Shown here piece after piece: positions 8,000 to 16,304 of a stretch of DNA of 38,325 nucleotides (positions are counted from its first letter, which is position 1; each line of letters starts with the position of its first letter). The translations under genes were made by a program, and so were the position numbers. The notes beneath the pieces are model-generated. The model ran no database searches. It was not told where the DNA came from and saw only the letters and a program-made list of their open reading frames with translations. The stretch spans positions 1 through 38,325 of the forward strand of contig JAEEXZ010000016.1 in the NCBI GenBank assembly GCA_016288055.1. Direction: 5' to 3'. Source of the stretch: Bacteroidales bacterium. Its GTDB lineage: Bacteria > Bacteroidota > Bacteroidia > Bacteroidales > UBA932.

Positions 8000-9268
8000 T
8001 TACTTGATATGTGCTTGATATTCAATCTGCTGGCCAGCCACCAGGTGGTCGCAGGCAATGACGGGTACGGACGAGGCCGATGCCTTGCAAGGGATGGTAA
8101 CGCACATTTCTTCGCCCGGCATCAGGCTGCGAAGGCTTTCCCGGCTTCTGACGCCTTCCACCTGCAGGTAAGCGTCCCGGTAAATGGGCGCGACGCCCAC
8201 ATTGGCGATACGTATCCAGGCCGATTCCCCCTCCACGATGCGGTACTCCCTTATCTCGAAGCGGTAACCCATGGACATGGCCGCCTCCTCGATGCGGGCT
8301 ACAGTCTGTTTGCCGGGCTGGTCGTTGCCGATGATAAAGCTCATGTGGACCTTGGCCACTACATCTTCGAACTTGCGGCCGTACATGCCGCCCTTGTCCA
8401 GTACGTGCTTCTGGTCGTAGTCTGAATAGTAGCTGAACTCGCCGCCGGCAGGGCCTTTCTTGTAGCGGTCCCGGCCGAAGAACGACCAGCTGCTCCAGTT
8501 GTATCCGTCCCAGTCCTCGCACATGAAGGAATCGTCAAAGTTTCCGAAGCCCAGTTCCAGCAGACTCTTCTGCTTGTGGAAAGGGGCGTATTTGGAGTCG
8601 GCGGCGTCGATGGAGAAGAGCCAGGGGGTATCCTGGAACCATTCGTCCATCTTGGGCAGGAACTGCGCCTGGAAGTCGTGGGAAGGGAAGGTGCGGCCGA
8701 TGATGCAGGGACCGTCGTAGATATGGTATTCCGCCCACAGGCCGAAACCTATCTCCACGAAGGCAAGGCGGGGATCCTTGTCATAGCGCTCGGCAAAACG
8801 GCGGTGGAATTCCATGTGGAAGCGCTGCAGCTCGTCGCAGCGCCAGTCCGGGAACTCCGTGTTACGCCCTTCGCTCTTGGCATTGGTGGCTTCGTAGCCA
8901 GGCCAGGACTTGATGTAATCCGGTACGGCGCAGGAATAACCCGGATAGGTGTAGCGGAAACGCAGCACCACCTGGTGACCGCGGCCGGCAGCTTCCTTCA
9001 GGATTTTCTCCACGGGAGACCAGTCATACACGTCCTTTTCGCGGCAAACATCGCTATACAGCATGTAGGAATACTCCAGCTGTACATAACGCTGGCGTAC
9101 GGCACTGCTTGTATTCCACAGCACGATGCCGGTCATGGGCTGTACATGCGTGATGGATGCCTCGAGGGGTACGCTGACGCCACCCTCCTGCACTTCCGGC
9201 TCGGAGGAGGCCGGTTTCCCTTCGCAGGAAGCCACGACAAGACAAAGAAGGAGAAGGGCCTTTTTCAT
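8000..9268 (-). CDS. DUF4832-type putative glycosidase lipoprotein
   Basis: A 422-residue lipoprotein (LLCLVVASC, C15). The N-terminal two thirds look like a TIM barrel: QLEYSYMLYSDV, GRGHQVVLRFRYTYPG, then AFVEIGFGLWAEYHIY, whose Glu falls where clan GH-A enzymes carry the acid/base residue. The last third (from MGYRFEIREYRI) is a beta-sandwich as in DUF4832. A more distant relative with the same core motif is encoded at 12310-13689. I know no assigned reaction for these families, so glycoside hydrolase activity is inference from fold-like patterns and context. The start overlaps the upstream stop by one base (TAATG). Confidence 0.72.
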   Translation of the reverse strand: MKKALLLLCLVVASCEGKPASSEPEVQEGGVSVPLEASITHVQPMTGIVLWNTSSAVRQRYVQLEYSYMLYSDVCREKDVYDWSPVEKILKEAAGRGHQVVLRFRYTYPGYSCAVPDYIKSWPGYEATNAKSEGRNTEFPDWRCDELQRFHMEFHRRFAERYDKDPRLAFVEIGFGLWAEYHIYDGPCIIGRTFPSHDFQAQFLPKMDEWFQDTPWLFSIDAADSKYAPFHKQKSLLELGFGNFDDSFMCEDWDGYNWSSWSFFGRDRYKKGPAGGEFSYYSDYDQKHVLDKGGMYGRKFEDVVAKVHMSFIIGNDQPGKQTVARIEEAAMSMGYRFEIREYRIVEGESAWIRIANVGVAPIYRDAYLQVEGVRSRESLRSLMPGEEMCVTIPCKASASSVPVIACDHLVAGQQIEYQAHIK

Positions 9269-10851
9269 TACATCTTGATGATAAAGTCGTCCAAACCAGT
9301 GAAATCGAAGCGGTACAGGTAGGAGGTGGAACCGTAGTCGTCGGCCACCCAGATGCAGCTGTGTGCATGGTCCACGCAGATGGATTCAGGGTTGTCGATG
9401 CCCTTGACGGAGTAGAAGCCCAGAAGCTGCTCGGCGTCGGCGGTAAGGACAAAGACGCGGCGGGATTCGGAGTCGATGACCCAGAGCCAGTCCGTAAGCG
9501 GATCGTAGCACAGGCCGGCGATTTCCGTAATCACGGGATGTTTCTCCCGCAGGCCTTTCTTCCAGAGCACTTCTCCGGTTTCCAGCTTGCAGCAGAACAG
9601 GTAGGAGCCCGTCTGGGCACCTGCATAGCACAGGCCGTCCTTATAGTAGGTCATGCCTTCCACGCCCGCGTTTCCGAAACCTTTGGCATCGGGGATGGAG
9701 AACAGGCTTACGACGCCATTAAAAGTACTTTCAGCAAAGACATTCTTTACATCTTTGGCCGGGATGCAATAGACACTGCCCGGTTCGCCACCGATGAGAA
9801 GGTCGCCGTTGCTATAACGGAGAGAAATGCCTTCGGAATCGAGCGTGGAGCCGTTTGTAGTGCGCAGTTTGGCCTTGGCAAGCAGTTCGCCTTCGATGGA
9901 AATCTTTCCTATTTCGCTGCCGTCTCCAACGGCCCAGATGAAGTCGTTCCCTTCGCTCAGGCAAAGGCCGGAGACTTCATTGAGCTTGATGGTGTATTTG
10001 GTGCGTTTCACCATTTCCGGCATCTTCGGGGCCGGACCCGTATAGGGCGTCAGACCGGAGGTGATATTTCCCAGCTCGAGGGTTTTGCCGGCCTTCAGGA
10101 TGGCGTCTTCAGAATAGGTGTAGGACATGGGCCAGGAGCCGTCCTTTCCCAAATACAGCGTGAAACCGTCCTCCAGCGAGACGCCGCCGGGGAACCAGAT
10201 ATCTACTTTTCCGCCGCTGATGGCCATCTCGCGGAAGGGATAACCGTCCGAACCCACCTTGCTGAAGCTGGTCTGGGCTGTGGAATGCTGGTTCGTGTAA
10301 ACGGTAAAGCGCAGGCCCGGACGACGCGTTCCGGCAATGCTCACGCGGTCGTAGTCCCCGTCAACGGAGAAGGAGATCAGGGCCGATGCATCGTCGAACT
10401 GGAAGTTGGTTCCTTCCAGATAAGCCTGGGCAAGAAGGCAGTCGGCCTTTTCGAAGGTGGTATGGGCATCCATGAGTCCGTCCTCGGCCTTCACACAGGA
10501 AGCCGGCCAGGCCGCATACAGATAATCCGGGGCCGAGACATAGTCCAGGCCATTCTCCAATTTAAGCGTCGCGGTCTTGCCGTCGGCCGAGATATCGGAG
10601 GCCTGCAGGGTAAAGACCTGCGCGGCGGGGCCGTAGGAGCCGTGGACGTAAATCTGGTCGCCCGCTTCCCATCGGCCTTTCAGGGGAGAAGCGACAAAGG
10701 TATATTCGCCGGCCTTGGGCTTGCCGTCCTCGACTTCTTCTCCGGTGTTACCGGAATCCTCGGCATTATCCTTCGGCGTGCAGAACTGGCAGCAGGGAAG
10801 GAGCAATACGAAAACAGCAAGGGTAAGGAAGGAAAATAGTTTTTTTCTCAT
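9268..10851 (-). CDS. lipoprotein: fimbrillin-like N-terminal region with C-terminal SdiA-regulated-type beta-propeller
   Basis: A 527-residue protein with signal peptide and lipid attachment near LLLPCCQFC. Residues of roughly 45-270 resemble fimbrillin/Mfa-like surface domains (GRWEAGDQIYVHG and a YAAWPAS strand). From about 285 the chain becomes a repetitive propeller: TIKLNEVSGLCLSEGNDFIW, DSEGISLRY, GNAGVEGMTYY, TEIAGLCYDPLTDWLWVID and NPESICVD. The repeated EG/SG-[IL] motifs match the SdiA-regulated family, whose members are exported propellers of uncertain function. The surrounding genes suggest a role in binding or presenting substrate at the cell surface. No enzyme motif is visible. 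It is coupled to the next gene by a TAATG overlap. Confidence 0.68.
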   Translation of the reverse strand: MRKKLFSFLTLAVFVLLLPCCQFCTPKDNAEDSGNTGEEVEDGKPKAGEYTFVASPLKGRWEAGDQIYVHGSYGPAAQVFTLQASDISADGKTATLKLENGLDYVSAPDYLYAAWPASCVKAEDGLMDAHTTFEKADCLLAQAYLEGTNFQFDDASALISFSVDGDYDRVSIAGTRRPGLRFTVYTNQHSTAQTSFSKVGSDGYPFREMAISGGKVDIWFPGGVSLEDGFTLYLGKDGSWPMSYTYSEDAILKAGKTLELGNITSGLTPYTGPAPKMPEMVKRTKYTIKLNEVSGLCLSEGNDFIWAVGDGSEIGKISIEGELLAKAKLRTTNGSTLDSEGISLRYSNGDLLIGGEPGSVYCIPAKDVKNVFAESTFNGVVSLFSIPDAKGFGNAGVEGMTYYKDGLCYAGAQTGSYLFCCKLETGEVLWKKGLREKHPVITEIAGLCYDPLTDWLWVIDSESRRVFVLTADAEQLLGFYSVKGIDNPESICVDHAHSCIWVADDYGSTSYLYRFDFTGLDDFIIKM

Positions 10852-10870
10852 GGAATAATTTAAAATCAGG

Positions 10871-11566
10871 TTAAATGGCAGATGTGTAACCCTTCTCGAC
10901 GGTTCCGTCCGGGGCTACGACAAAATATATGGGGGATGTGTGTATGTCAAAACAGGAGGTTCCGTTTTCCGGAAACAGGTATTCCCAGCCGGAAACCGAA
11001 GGCTGCGGGCCGTTTCCAAGGCCCACGGCGATTTTTCTGACGCCGTTCCACTCCGGGGCAGAACCCAGTTTTTCGAGAGCTTCGCGGCAGGAGGGGCAAC
11101 CCAGATCCAGGACCAGGACCAGCGTACGGGCTTCAAAGCGCGAACAGCCGGGGACCATTGCGGGAGACCCTTCCGTATTAAACTGCATCCATTCCAGCCG
11201 TTTCTGGAAATGAGCGTATTCGTTATCTGTCAGGATGCCGTCGGAGACCAGCCTTTCCACGGCCTTTCCGTACAGCAAAGCACTGCGGCAGGGGGAAAGG
11301 ATGTCGTAAAAGGCATCCATCCATTCTGCATAGATAAAGTAGTCCACGGGATCCTCTTTCAGTTTGTCAAAGAGAACGTCCATGGCATGGAGTGCATCCT
11401 GAGGCTGGGCCTTCGCAGCAGCTGAAGCAAATTCTGCGAACTGCTCCTCGGAGGCGGCGATATCTTCCACAACCACGCTGCGTCCGTCCCAGAATGAAGC
11501 AACATTCCCTGTCTGGCACCCCGAAAGGAGCGCCAGACAAAGAATGTATAAAGAGAGTCTGCGCAT
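10871..11566 (-). CDS. thioredoxin-like lipoprotein (DUF5106-like) with CPSC motif
   Basis: A 231-residue lipoprotein with lipobox ALLSGC (C17). The N-terminal helical part (AEFASAAAKAQPQDALHAMDVLFDK) resembles the DUF5106 region that precedes thioredoxin folds in Bacteroidetes. The C-terminal part has TLVLVLDLGCPSCREALEKL, giving a CPSC redox pair, and later a cis-Pro-like SPIYFVVAPDGTV segment. Proteins like this reduce or form disulfides outside the cytoplasm. In this locus the clients may be the cysteine-containing lipoproteins around it (inference). The start directly abuts the stop of the preceding CBM9-like gene. The length is slightly short for the family, and the N-terminal domain is the least certain part. 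Confidence 0.7.
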   Translation of the reverse strand: MRRLSLYILCLALLSGCQTGNVASFWDGRSVVVEDIAASEEQFAEFASAAAKAQPQDALHAMDVLFDKLKEDPVDYFIYAEWMDAFYDILSPCRSALLYGKAVERLVSDGILTDNEYAHFQKRLEWMQFNTEGSPAMVPGCSRFEARTLVLVLDLGCPSCREALEKLGSAPEWNGVRKIAVGLGNGPQPSVSGWEYLFPENGTSCFDIHTSPIYFVVAPDGTVEKGYTSAI

Positions 11567-12298
11567 CTACTTGATGGTGGTAACCTTCATCAGATGTCCC
11601 CATCCGTTGGGGTTTTCATCATCCACGGCGGCGTTGGGGATATTGGCCAGTTCCTCCCAGTCGCCCTGGTAGAAACGCATGCCCGTGTAGAATACGTCGC
11701 CCATCTTGTGATCGGCAGGAACGGCGTTGTTGAACAGCTCGCGGGCAAGCAGAATCTCATATTCGTTGCCGGCGCCTTTGCCCATTACAAGACCGGAGGT
11801 AGAAGGAAGCAGCGAATCCCAGTCACCCTGGTCGTTTCTTTTGGAGAGTTCGCATGCAAAATCGCCGAAGCCTCCCTTGCCGTCACCGATTGCACCTTCT
11901 GCGATGAAGTCATAGCCTTCCAGGGAATAATTCTTATAACCGGAAGTGAATTCGCCGTCGGTGTTCAGGTTCAGGCGGGCGAAGAGTTCGTCGTTTCCGT
12001 CCAGCAGGTCTTTGAGCTCAGATTTGTTGTACTTTACATAGTAGTACACGAAGTCTGCGTCGGCGCAGCAGCGGATTTCTGTGACAGCGCTCCAAGGGGA
12101 GTTGGGGTCATTCTTGGCGACGCTCACCTTGGTAGGATCCAGGGAAGCCCAGTCGTTGAAGTCACCGTCAATCTTGATGGCGATGCCTTTTCCGTCATCC
12201 TTTCCACCATTCTTGCCGCCATTCTTCCCGCCTCCATTTTTCTGGCAGGAAACTGCTACTGCGGCCAGCAGCATGAGCAGGGTAAATACCTTTTTCAT
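11567..12298 (-). CDS. single-module CBM9-like lipoprotein
   Basis: A 243-residue lipoprotein (AAVAVSC, C18) with a low-complexity Gly/Lys/Asn linker of repeated NGGK units directly after the lipid anchor. The linker leads to one module that starts KIDGDFNDWASLD. Strands such as DFVYYYVKYNKSEL and a late YEILLARELF segment match CBM9/DOMON-like folds. The long polar linker would hold the module away from the membrane. No catalytic residues are recognisable. It sits second after the internal terminator, 11 bp downstream of the DUF4832 gene, and probably acts as a surface glycan-binding protein. Confidence 0.75.
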   Translation of the reverse strand: MKKVFTLLMLLAAVAVSCQKNGGGKNGGKNGGKDDGKGIAIKIDGDFNDWASLDPTKVSVAKNDPNSPWSAVTEIRCCADADFVYYYVKYNKSELKDLLDGNDELFARLNLNTDGEFTSGYKNYSLEGYDFIAEGAIGDGKGGFGDFACELSKRNDQGDWDSLLPSTSGLVMGKGAGNEYEILLARELFNNAVPADHKMGDVFYTGMRFYQGDWEELANIPNAAVDDENPNGWGHLMKVTTIK

Positions 12299-12309
12299 CA
12301 GTTATAGTT

Positions 12310-13689
12310 TTAAAGTGTCAGAGTATGCAGTTTATTGTAACCGGTTGCCTCGTCCCAGATGTCCTTGTTGGCAAGGCGGATGGAGTAGAGGGGATTGTCG
12401 TGCAGGTTTTCGCACGGATCCGGGAGATTCAGCCACAGCGTCACTTCTCCGGAGATGCCGGAGGGGAGGGTAATGGTCTGGTCAACCGTCACATTCTCAC
12501 CGGCCATCCAGTAACGGGGATCGGAGTTCAGCTTCCAGGTTCCCAGAACCTTGCCGCCCTTGTCCGTGAGTACGAATTCGGCGTCACGGGGATTCTGGAC
12601 GGGGGAGAAGCCCTCGTTGTGCAGGTCAAGGACAATGCGGAAGGCCTCTCCGGCCACAGGGGATTCGGTGAACTGTCCCTTGTCCAGGACATAGCGGTAT
12701 CCGAGACGCTTCTGGATTTCCTCGAAACAGCCTCCGTCTTTCCAGCGTTTCAGGACACCCGGGTGATAACCCTGGTTCATGTAGGTGAAGTGATACTGGG
12801 CCAGGTCGATAAGGGCGCCATGGGCCGCCTTGGGGGATTCCTTGGGCTGGCAGTCGCAATAGACGGAGGTGGCGCAGGTTTCACCGCCCATGATGGTGTA
12901 GGCCGACTCGGCCGCCCAATACTTGCGCTCGTTGCTGTTGTTGAAAGTGCCCTGGTCGTTGGGGCCAGCCAGGTAGCAGTCGTTATGTCCGGCCAGGCGG
13001 GCCTTGACGTCTGTTGTATGGGCCGTGGCGCGGGTTAAAGTGTCGGCTACGGAATAGCCGTAAAGATTCATTTTGAAGGCAGGAGTGCGGAGTTCAATCT
13101 GACGGGAGTCAGGAACCGCGTCCAGCAGGGCTTCCAGAAGTGCTTTCCGGGAAGCATTGTCGTAGTTTTCTGTGTAATACCATTCTCCCCAGCTGCCGAT
13201 GAAACCGGCCTGTACGACAAAAATGATGTCGTCGTATTCCTGGAGGATAGGTTTGATCTGGGCGACATGCGTGAGCGTAAGGGCGGGATCGGCGTCCCAG
13301 GGCTTGTCGCTTTCATTCATGCCGTTGGAGTAGCAGAAGCGGAGGATGCACTTGGCACCGCCGTCCCGCATGGACTGGAAGTAGGTCCGGATGGTCTGGA
13401 GATACTCCTCAGAAATGTTGGTGTTGACAAAATCTGTCAGATGGAATTCCAGCAGGTACAGCGTACGGTAGTTCTTGCGGTTGGCCGCAGCGCCGTCCTT
13501 GGAGATACCTTTGTTGGTAGCGTGGAAGATTTCCTGGGCAGTATAGAAGCCGCGCTCGGGGTTGGCGATGATGGCATCGGTGGACTGATAGGAAACGGCC
13601 TCCATACCCGGGAGGTTATCCCCGTCATTCTTGCCGCACGCAAGGGCCAACGGGAGAAATAATAAAGAAAGAATGATATTTCGGTTCAC
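12310..13689 (-). CDS. DUF4874/DUF4832 putative glycosidase lipoprotein
   Basis: A 459-residue protein. The N-terminal part starts with the NPERGFY signature of DUF4874, and the C-terminal part has the RLGYRYVLDKGQF beta-sandwich of DUF4832. A TIM-barrel-like core includes IIFVVQAGFIGSWGEWYYTEN, with a Glu in the same context as the relative at 8000-9268. The start is placed at GTG 13689, not the ATG at 13737 or 13710, because a strong terminator hairpin covers the region between, and GTG yields a clean lipoprotein signal (VNRNIILSLLFLPLALAC). Enzyme activity is inferred; no reaction is known to me. It is the first gene after the hairpin. Confidence 0.78.
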   Translation of the reverse strand: MNRNIILSLLFLPLALACGKNDGDNLPGMEAVSYQSTDAIIANPERGFYTAQEIFHATNKGISKDGAAANRKNYRTLYLLEFHLTDFVNTNISEEYLQTIRTYFQSMRDGGAKCILRFCYSNGMNESDKPWDADPALTLTHVAQIKPILQEYDDIIFVVQAGFIGSWGEWYYTENYDNASRKALLEALLDAVPDSRQIELRTPAFKMNLYGYSVADTLTRATAHTTDVKARLAGHNDCYLAGPNDQGTFNNSNERKYWAAESAYTIMGGETCATSVYCDCQPKESPKAAHGALIDLAQYHFTYMNQGYHPGVLKRWKDGGCFEEIQKRLGYRYVLDKGQFTESPVAGEAFRIVLDLHNEGFSPVQNPRDAEFVLTDKGGKVLGTWKLNSDPRYWMAGENVTVDQTITLPSGISGEVTLWLNLPDPCENLHDNPLYSIRLANKDIWDEATGYNKLHTLTL

Positions 13690-13700
13690 GGCTATTAGTT

Positions 13701-13734
13701 TAAAAACCATGGGCGGGCGAAAACCCGCCCATGG
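13701..13734 (-). terminator. intrinsic terminator or attenuator inside the carbohydrate operon
   Basis: Perfect 11-bp arms (CCATGGGCGGG and CCCGCCCATGG) enclose a 6-nt loop. On the minus strand a TTTTTA run follows. The hairpin begins 17 bp after the stop of the CBM9-like gene. Incomplete termination here would set high susCD expression against lower expression of the downstream genes. Confidence 0.85.
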
Positions 13735-13751
13735 CATATGAAAGACAGAAA

Positions 13752-14492
13752 TTATTTATTGGTAACGACCGTAAGGGAGTTGACAAGTTCGGTGGAGCCT
13801 TCAACAGCTTCATCTACATGGCCGTTGGGAAGGATACCAACGGAATCCCATTTCTGCTGGATGTCGAAGCCGATGGAGAAGGTGTCTGCCAGCTTGCCCA
13901 GAGGATAGAGCTCACGGACAATGGAGAACTCATACTTGCCTTCGATACCGGCACCGGTGGTAATGCCGTTGATTTCGCCAAGGTCTTCCCAGAGGCCATC
14001 CCAGCCGGAACCATTCACTTCGCCTACCCACTTGAAGATGCTGGGTTCATAGGAACCGAGCGTGGCGCCGTCGGGATAGAGGGAACCTTCGAACATCACG
14101 TCCGTGCAGGCGTCGGTCCACTGGTTGGCGAAGCCGCCGGTAGCCGTATTGCCGTCACCGTTGATATAAACGTGGAAGGGAACGTGGTCAACATCGGGTT
14201 CATAGGAGATCTGCTCCTTGTCCCACTCGAAGTAAACATATACGAACACCTCGTCGGCATATACCTTGACGAGCTTCAGGGCTGTCTTGGAACAGTTGGG
14301 GTCGCAAGTGGCAGTAGCAACCTTCGTGGCGTCCAGTTTGGCCCAGTCGCTGAAGTCACCGTCAACCTTGATGGGAGCAACATACTCCTTCTCTTCTTTG
14401 TCCTTGGGCTTTTTTCCGCCGGCGTTGTTCTTGTTGCAGGAAACTGCAGACAGGGTGGCCGCAATGGCCAAAAGTACAAAAATCTTTTTCAT
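13752..14492 (-). CDS. CBM9-like lipoprotein in the SusE position
   Basis: A 246-residue lipoprotein (SAVSC, C19), followed by a charged linker (KKPKDKEEKE) and one module opening with IKVDGDFSDWAKLD. The segments EVFVYVYFEWD and YEFSIVREL match CBM9/DOMON-like folds. It directly follows SusD, where many polysaccharide loci encode an accessory SusE/SusF-type surface glycan-binding lipoprotein, and it is the last gene before a strong hairpin. The module is closely related in pattern to those at 11567 and in the three-module protein. The role is probably glycan capture next to SusCD; the ligand is unknown. Confidence 0.78.
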   Translation of the reverse strand: MKKIFVLLAIAATLSAVSCNKNNAGGKKPKDKEEKEYVAPIKVDGDFSDWAKLDATKVATATCDPNCSKTALKLVKVYADEVFVYVYFEWDKEQISYEPDVDHVPFHVYINGDGNTATGGFANQWTDACTDVMFEGSLYPDGATLGSYEPSIFKWVGEVNGSGWDGLWEDLGEINGITTGAGIEGKYEFSIVRELYPLGKLADTFSIGFDIQQKWDSVGILPNGHVDEAVEGSTELVNSLTVVTNK

Positions 14493-14528
14493 TTTAGTGT
14501 AGCTTTAAATTGGTTATGGGATTTAAGA

Positions 14529-16289
14529 TTATCTCTTGTTCTGAGGGATGCCGCTGGCATTGATCTCATCAAGGGGGAGAAGCAGGGCGATGCGGGGATC
14601 GTTGGGCTGGAGAATCTCCCAGTCGTGGCAGCCAACAAAGCGGCGGTCCATGGGCAGGTTGTTGCGGAAGACGTCGAACATACGGTGTCCTTCGTAGCAG
14701 AGCTCACGACGGCGCTCGTCCAGGACACACTCCAGGGCGTCGGCATAACCGCGGGCATTGATGTTGTCCACCGTCATGAGGGCGTCTCCGGTAAGTCCGG
14801 CGCGCTTGCGGATGGTGTTGACGTCGGCCAGGGCTTCGGCCGGCTTGCCGGTCTTGGCGTAGGCCTCGGCACGGTTCAGCACCACTTCACCCCAGCGCAG
14901 GAAGACAGGAGAAGTCATCATGGGAAGACCGTCCTGATAGCTGTACTTGGAGCAGTAGTAGATGGTGTAGTCACCGCCCAGGTTGGTGCGGATGCCGTTC
15001 TTGCGGGTGATGTTGGGACGGACGAAAACACGGGCCTTGCCGTCAGTCTTGACACCGGGGAAGGCAGCGTCGTTCACGTAATACTCGGTGTAGGTGTTCA
15101 CAACGGTAGGAACCGCCGTGTAGTTCTTGCCGGAATACTTGAAGGTAATGCTTCCGTCCGGAGCCTTGGTGCAGTCAAAGGCATAGCCGTTGGAGCAGGA
15201 CTTGGTCTTGTCGTTCACCTTGATGGGGAATACGACGGTCACTTTGGCGCCTTCCTCGTAGGTCTTGTGCTCCGGCATGGAGAAATAGGCGGCGAAGCGC
15301 TGGTCCTCGGGATAGCGGCGGAAGTTGTCGATGAGGTTGTCGTTCCAGTAGTGCTCACCCCAGCCGTTGCCGTCCTTGATGTACATGGAGGCGAGGGAAG
15401 CCTCGGCGGAACCGCCGGCCCAGTCGTCGTTGTTGTCCAGGCGGATGCACCAGATGGTTTCCGGATGGTCGTAGGTGTGGGTGGGATAGTCGGCGTAGTC
15501 GTAGCCGGTAGTTACGGAAGAGGGAGCGTGGGCAAGCAGCTCGTTGCACTCGGCGATGCACTTCTCGTTCTCTCCCATATAGAGGTATACGCGGGAAAGG
15601 AGGGCGGTGGCGGCATCCAGGCCTACATAGACCTTCTCGCCATTTTTGATGCGCTCGCTTTCACCGTTTGCGAGGTACTTCTTGGCCTCGATAAGGTCTT
15701 CCACCACGGCGTCGTAAATCTGGCCCACGGTGGCACGCTCGGTAACCTGGGTGTCCAGGCCGCGGCGAAGGACAACGCCGGGATTGTCACGTCCCTGCAC
15801 ATAAGGCATGGAGAACAGCGTCACCAGATGGAAGTGCAGGCAGGCGCGGAAGAAGTAGTTCTCGCCCAGCAGGTGGTCACTGAGGGCCGATGCGCCGGGA
15901 ACGATGGCCGCAATATTGGAATTGGCGGCGTTGATGATCTTGTAGGCGATCCACCAGGTGTAGTAGATGTTCTTCTCGGTGGGGTTGTCGCTGTACATGT
16001 TGGCCAGCGTGAACGGGTCTTCGGATTTACCGGAAACGGTCACGTTGTCTCCGCGGAGCTCTGCGAGCTGGAAGTAGTGGCGGATATAGTAATTGCCGCT
16101 TTCGCCGCTGCTCTGTCCCTTGTAGGCAATCTTATCCTTGAACAGGGTGTAGATACCGTCCGTCGTATAGACGGCGGAGGAAGGGTTGGCTGCCAGCTGG
16201 GCCGACGTCATGGAATCGGAGGAATAGAAATCCATTTTGCAGGACGCCAGGGAAAGGGCAGCAAGTACGATAACAAATATCTTTTTCAT
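14529..16289 (-). CDS. susD: SusD/RagB family glycan-binding lipoprotein
   Basis: A 586-residue protein starting MKKIFVIVLAALSLASC (lipid-anchored C17). The ATG at 16289 is preferred over the in-frame GTG at 16301. Family hallmarks are present: a TPR-like helical region (LLGENYFFRACLHFHLVTLF, AATALLSRVYLYMGE) and the C-terminal block VFLRWGEVVLNRAEAYAKTG...ALADVNTIRKRAGL, then LDERRRELCYEGHRMFDVFR. SusD proteins sit on the SusC channel as a hinged lid and recognise the glycan. SusC ends 15 bp upstream, so the pair is co-transcribed. Aromatic-rich loops such as WNDNLIDNFRRYPEDQRF may contact the ligand. Confidence 0.97.
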   Translation of the reverse strand: MKKIFVIVLAALSLASCKMDFYSSDSMTSAQLAANPSSAVYTTDGIYTLFKDKIAYKGQSSGESGNYYIRHYFQLAELRGDNVTVSGKSEDPFTLANMYSDNPTEKNIYYTWWIAYKIINAANSNIAAIVPGASALSDHLLGENYFFRACLHFHLVTLFSMPYVQGRDNPGVVLRRGLDTQVTERATVGQIYDAVVEDLIEAKKYLANGESERIKNGEKVYVGLDAATALLSRVYLYMGENEKCIAECNELLAHAPSSVTTGYDYADYPTHTYDHPETIWCIRLDNNDDWAGGSAEASLASMYIKDGNGWGEHYWNDNLIDNFRRYPEDQRFAAYFSMPEHKTYEEGAKVTVVFPIKVNDKTKSCSNGYAFDCTKAPDGSITFKYSGKNYTAVPTVVNTYTEYYVNDAAFPGVKTDGKARVFVRPNITRKNGIRTNLGGDYTIYYCSKYSYQDGLPMMTSPVFLRWGEVVLNRAEAYAKTGKPAEALADVNTIRKRAGLTGDALMTVDNINARGYADALECVLDERRRELCYEGHRMFDVFRNNLPMDRRFVGCHDWEILQPNDPRIALLLPLDEINASGIPQNKR

Positions 16290-16304
16290 AATTGCAGTCA
16301 CTTT

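Noticed and set aside
13690..13737. ATG starts at 13737 and 13710 for the DUF4832 protein
   Set aside because: They fall before or within the terminator stem and would add residues ahead of a normal lipoprotein signal peptide.
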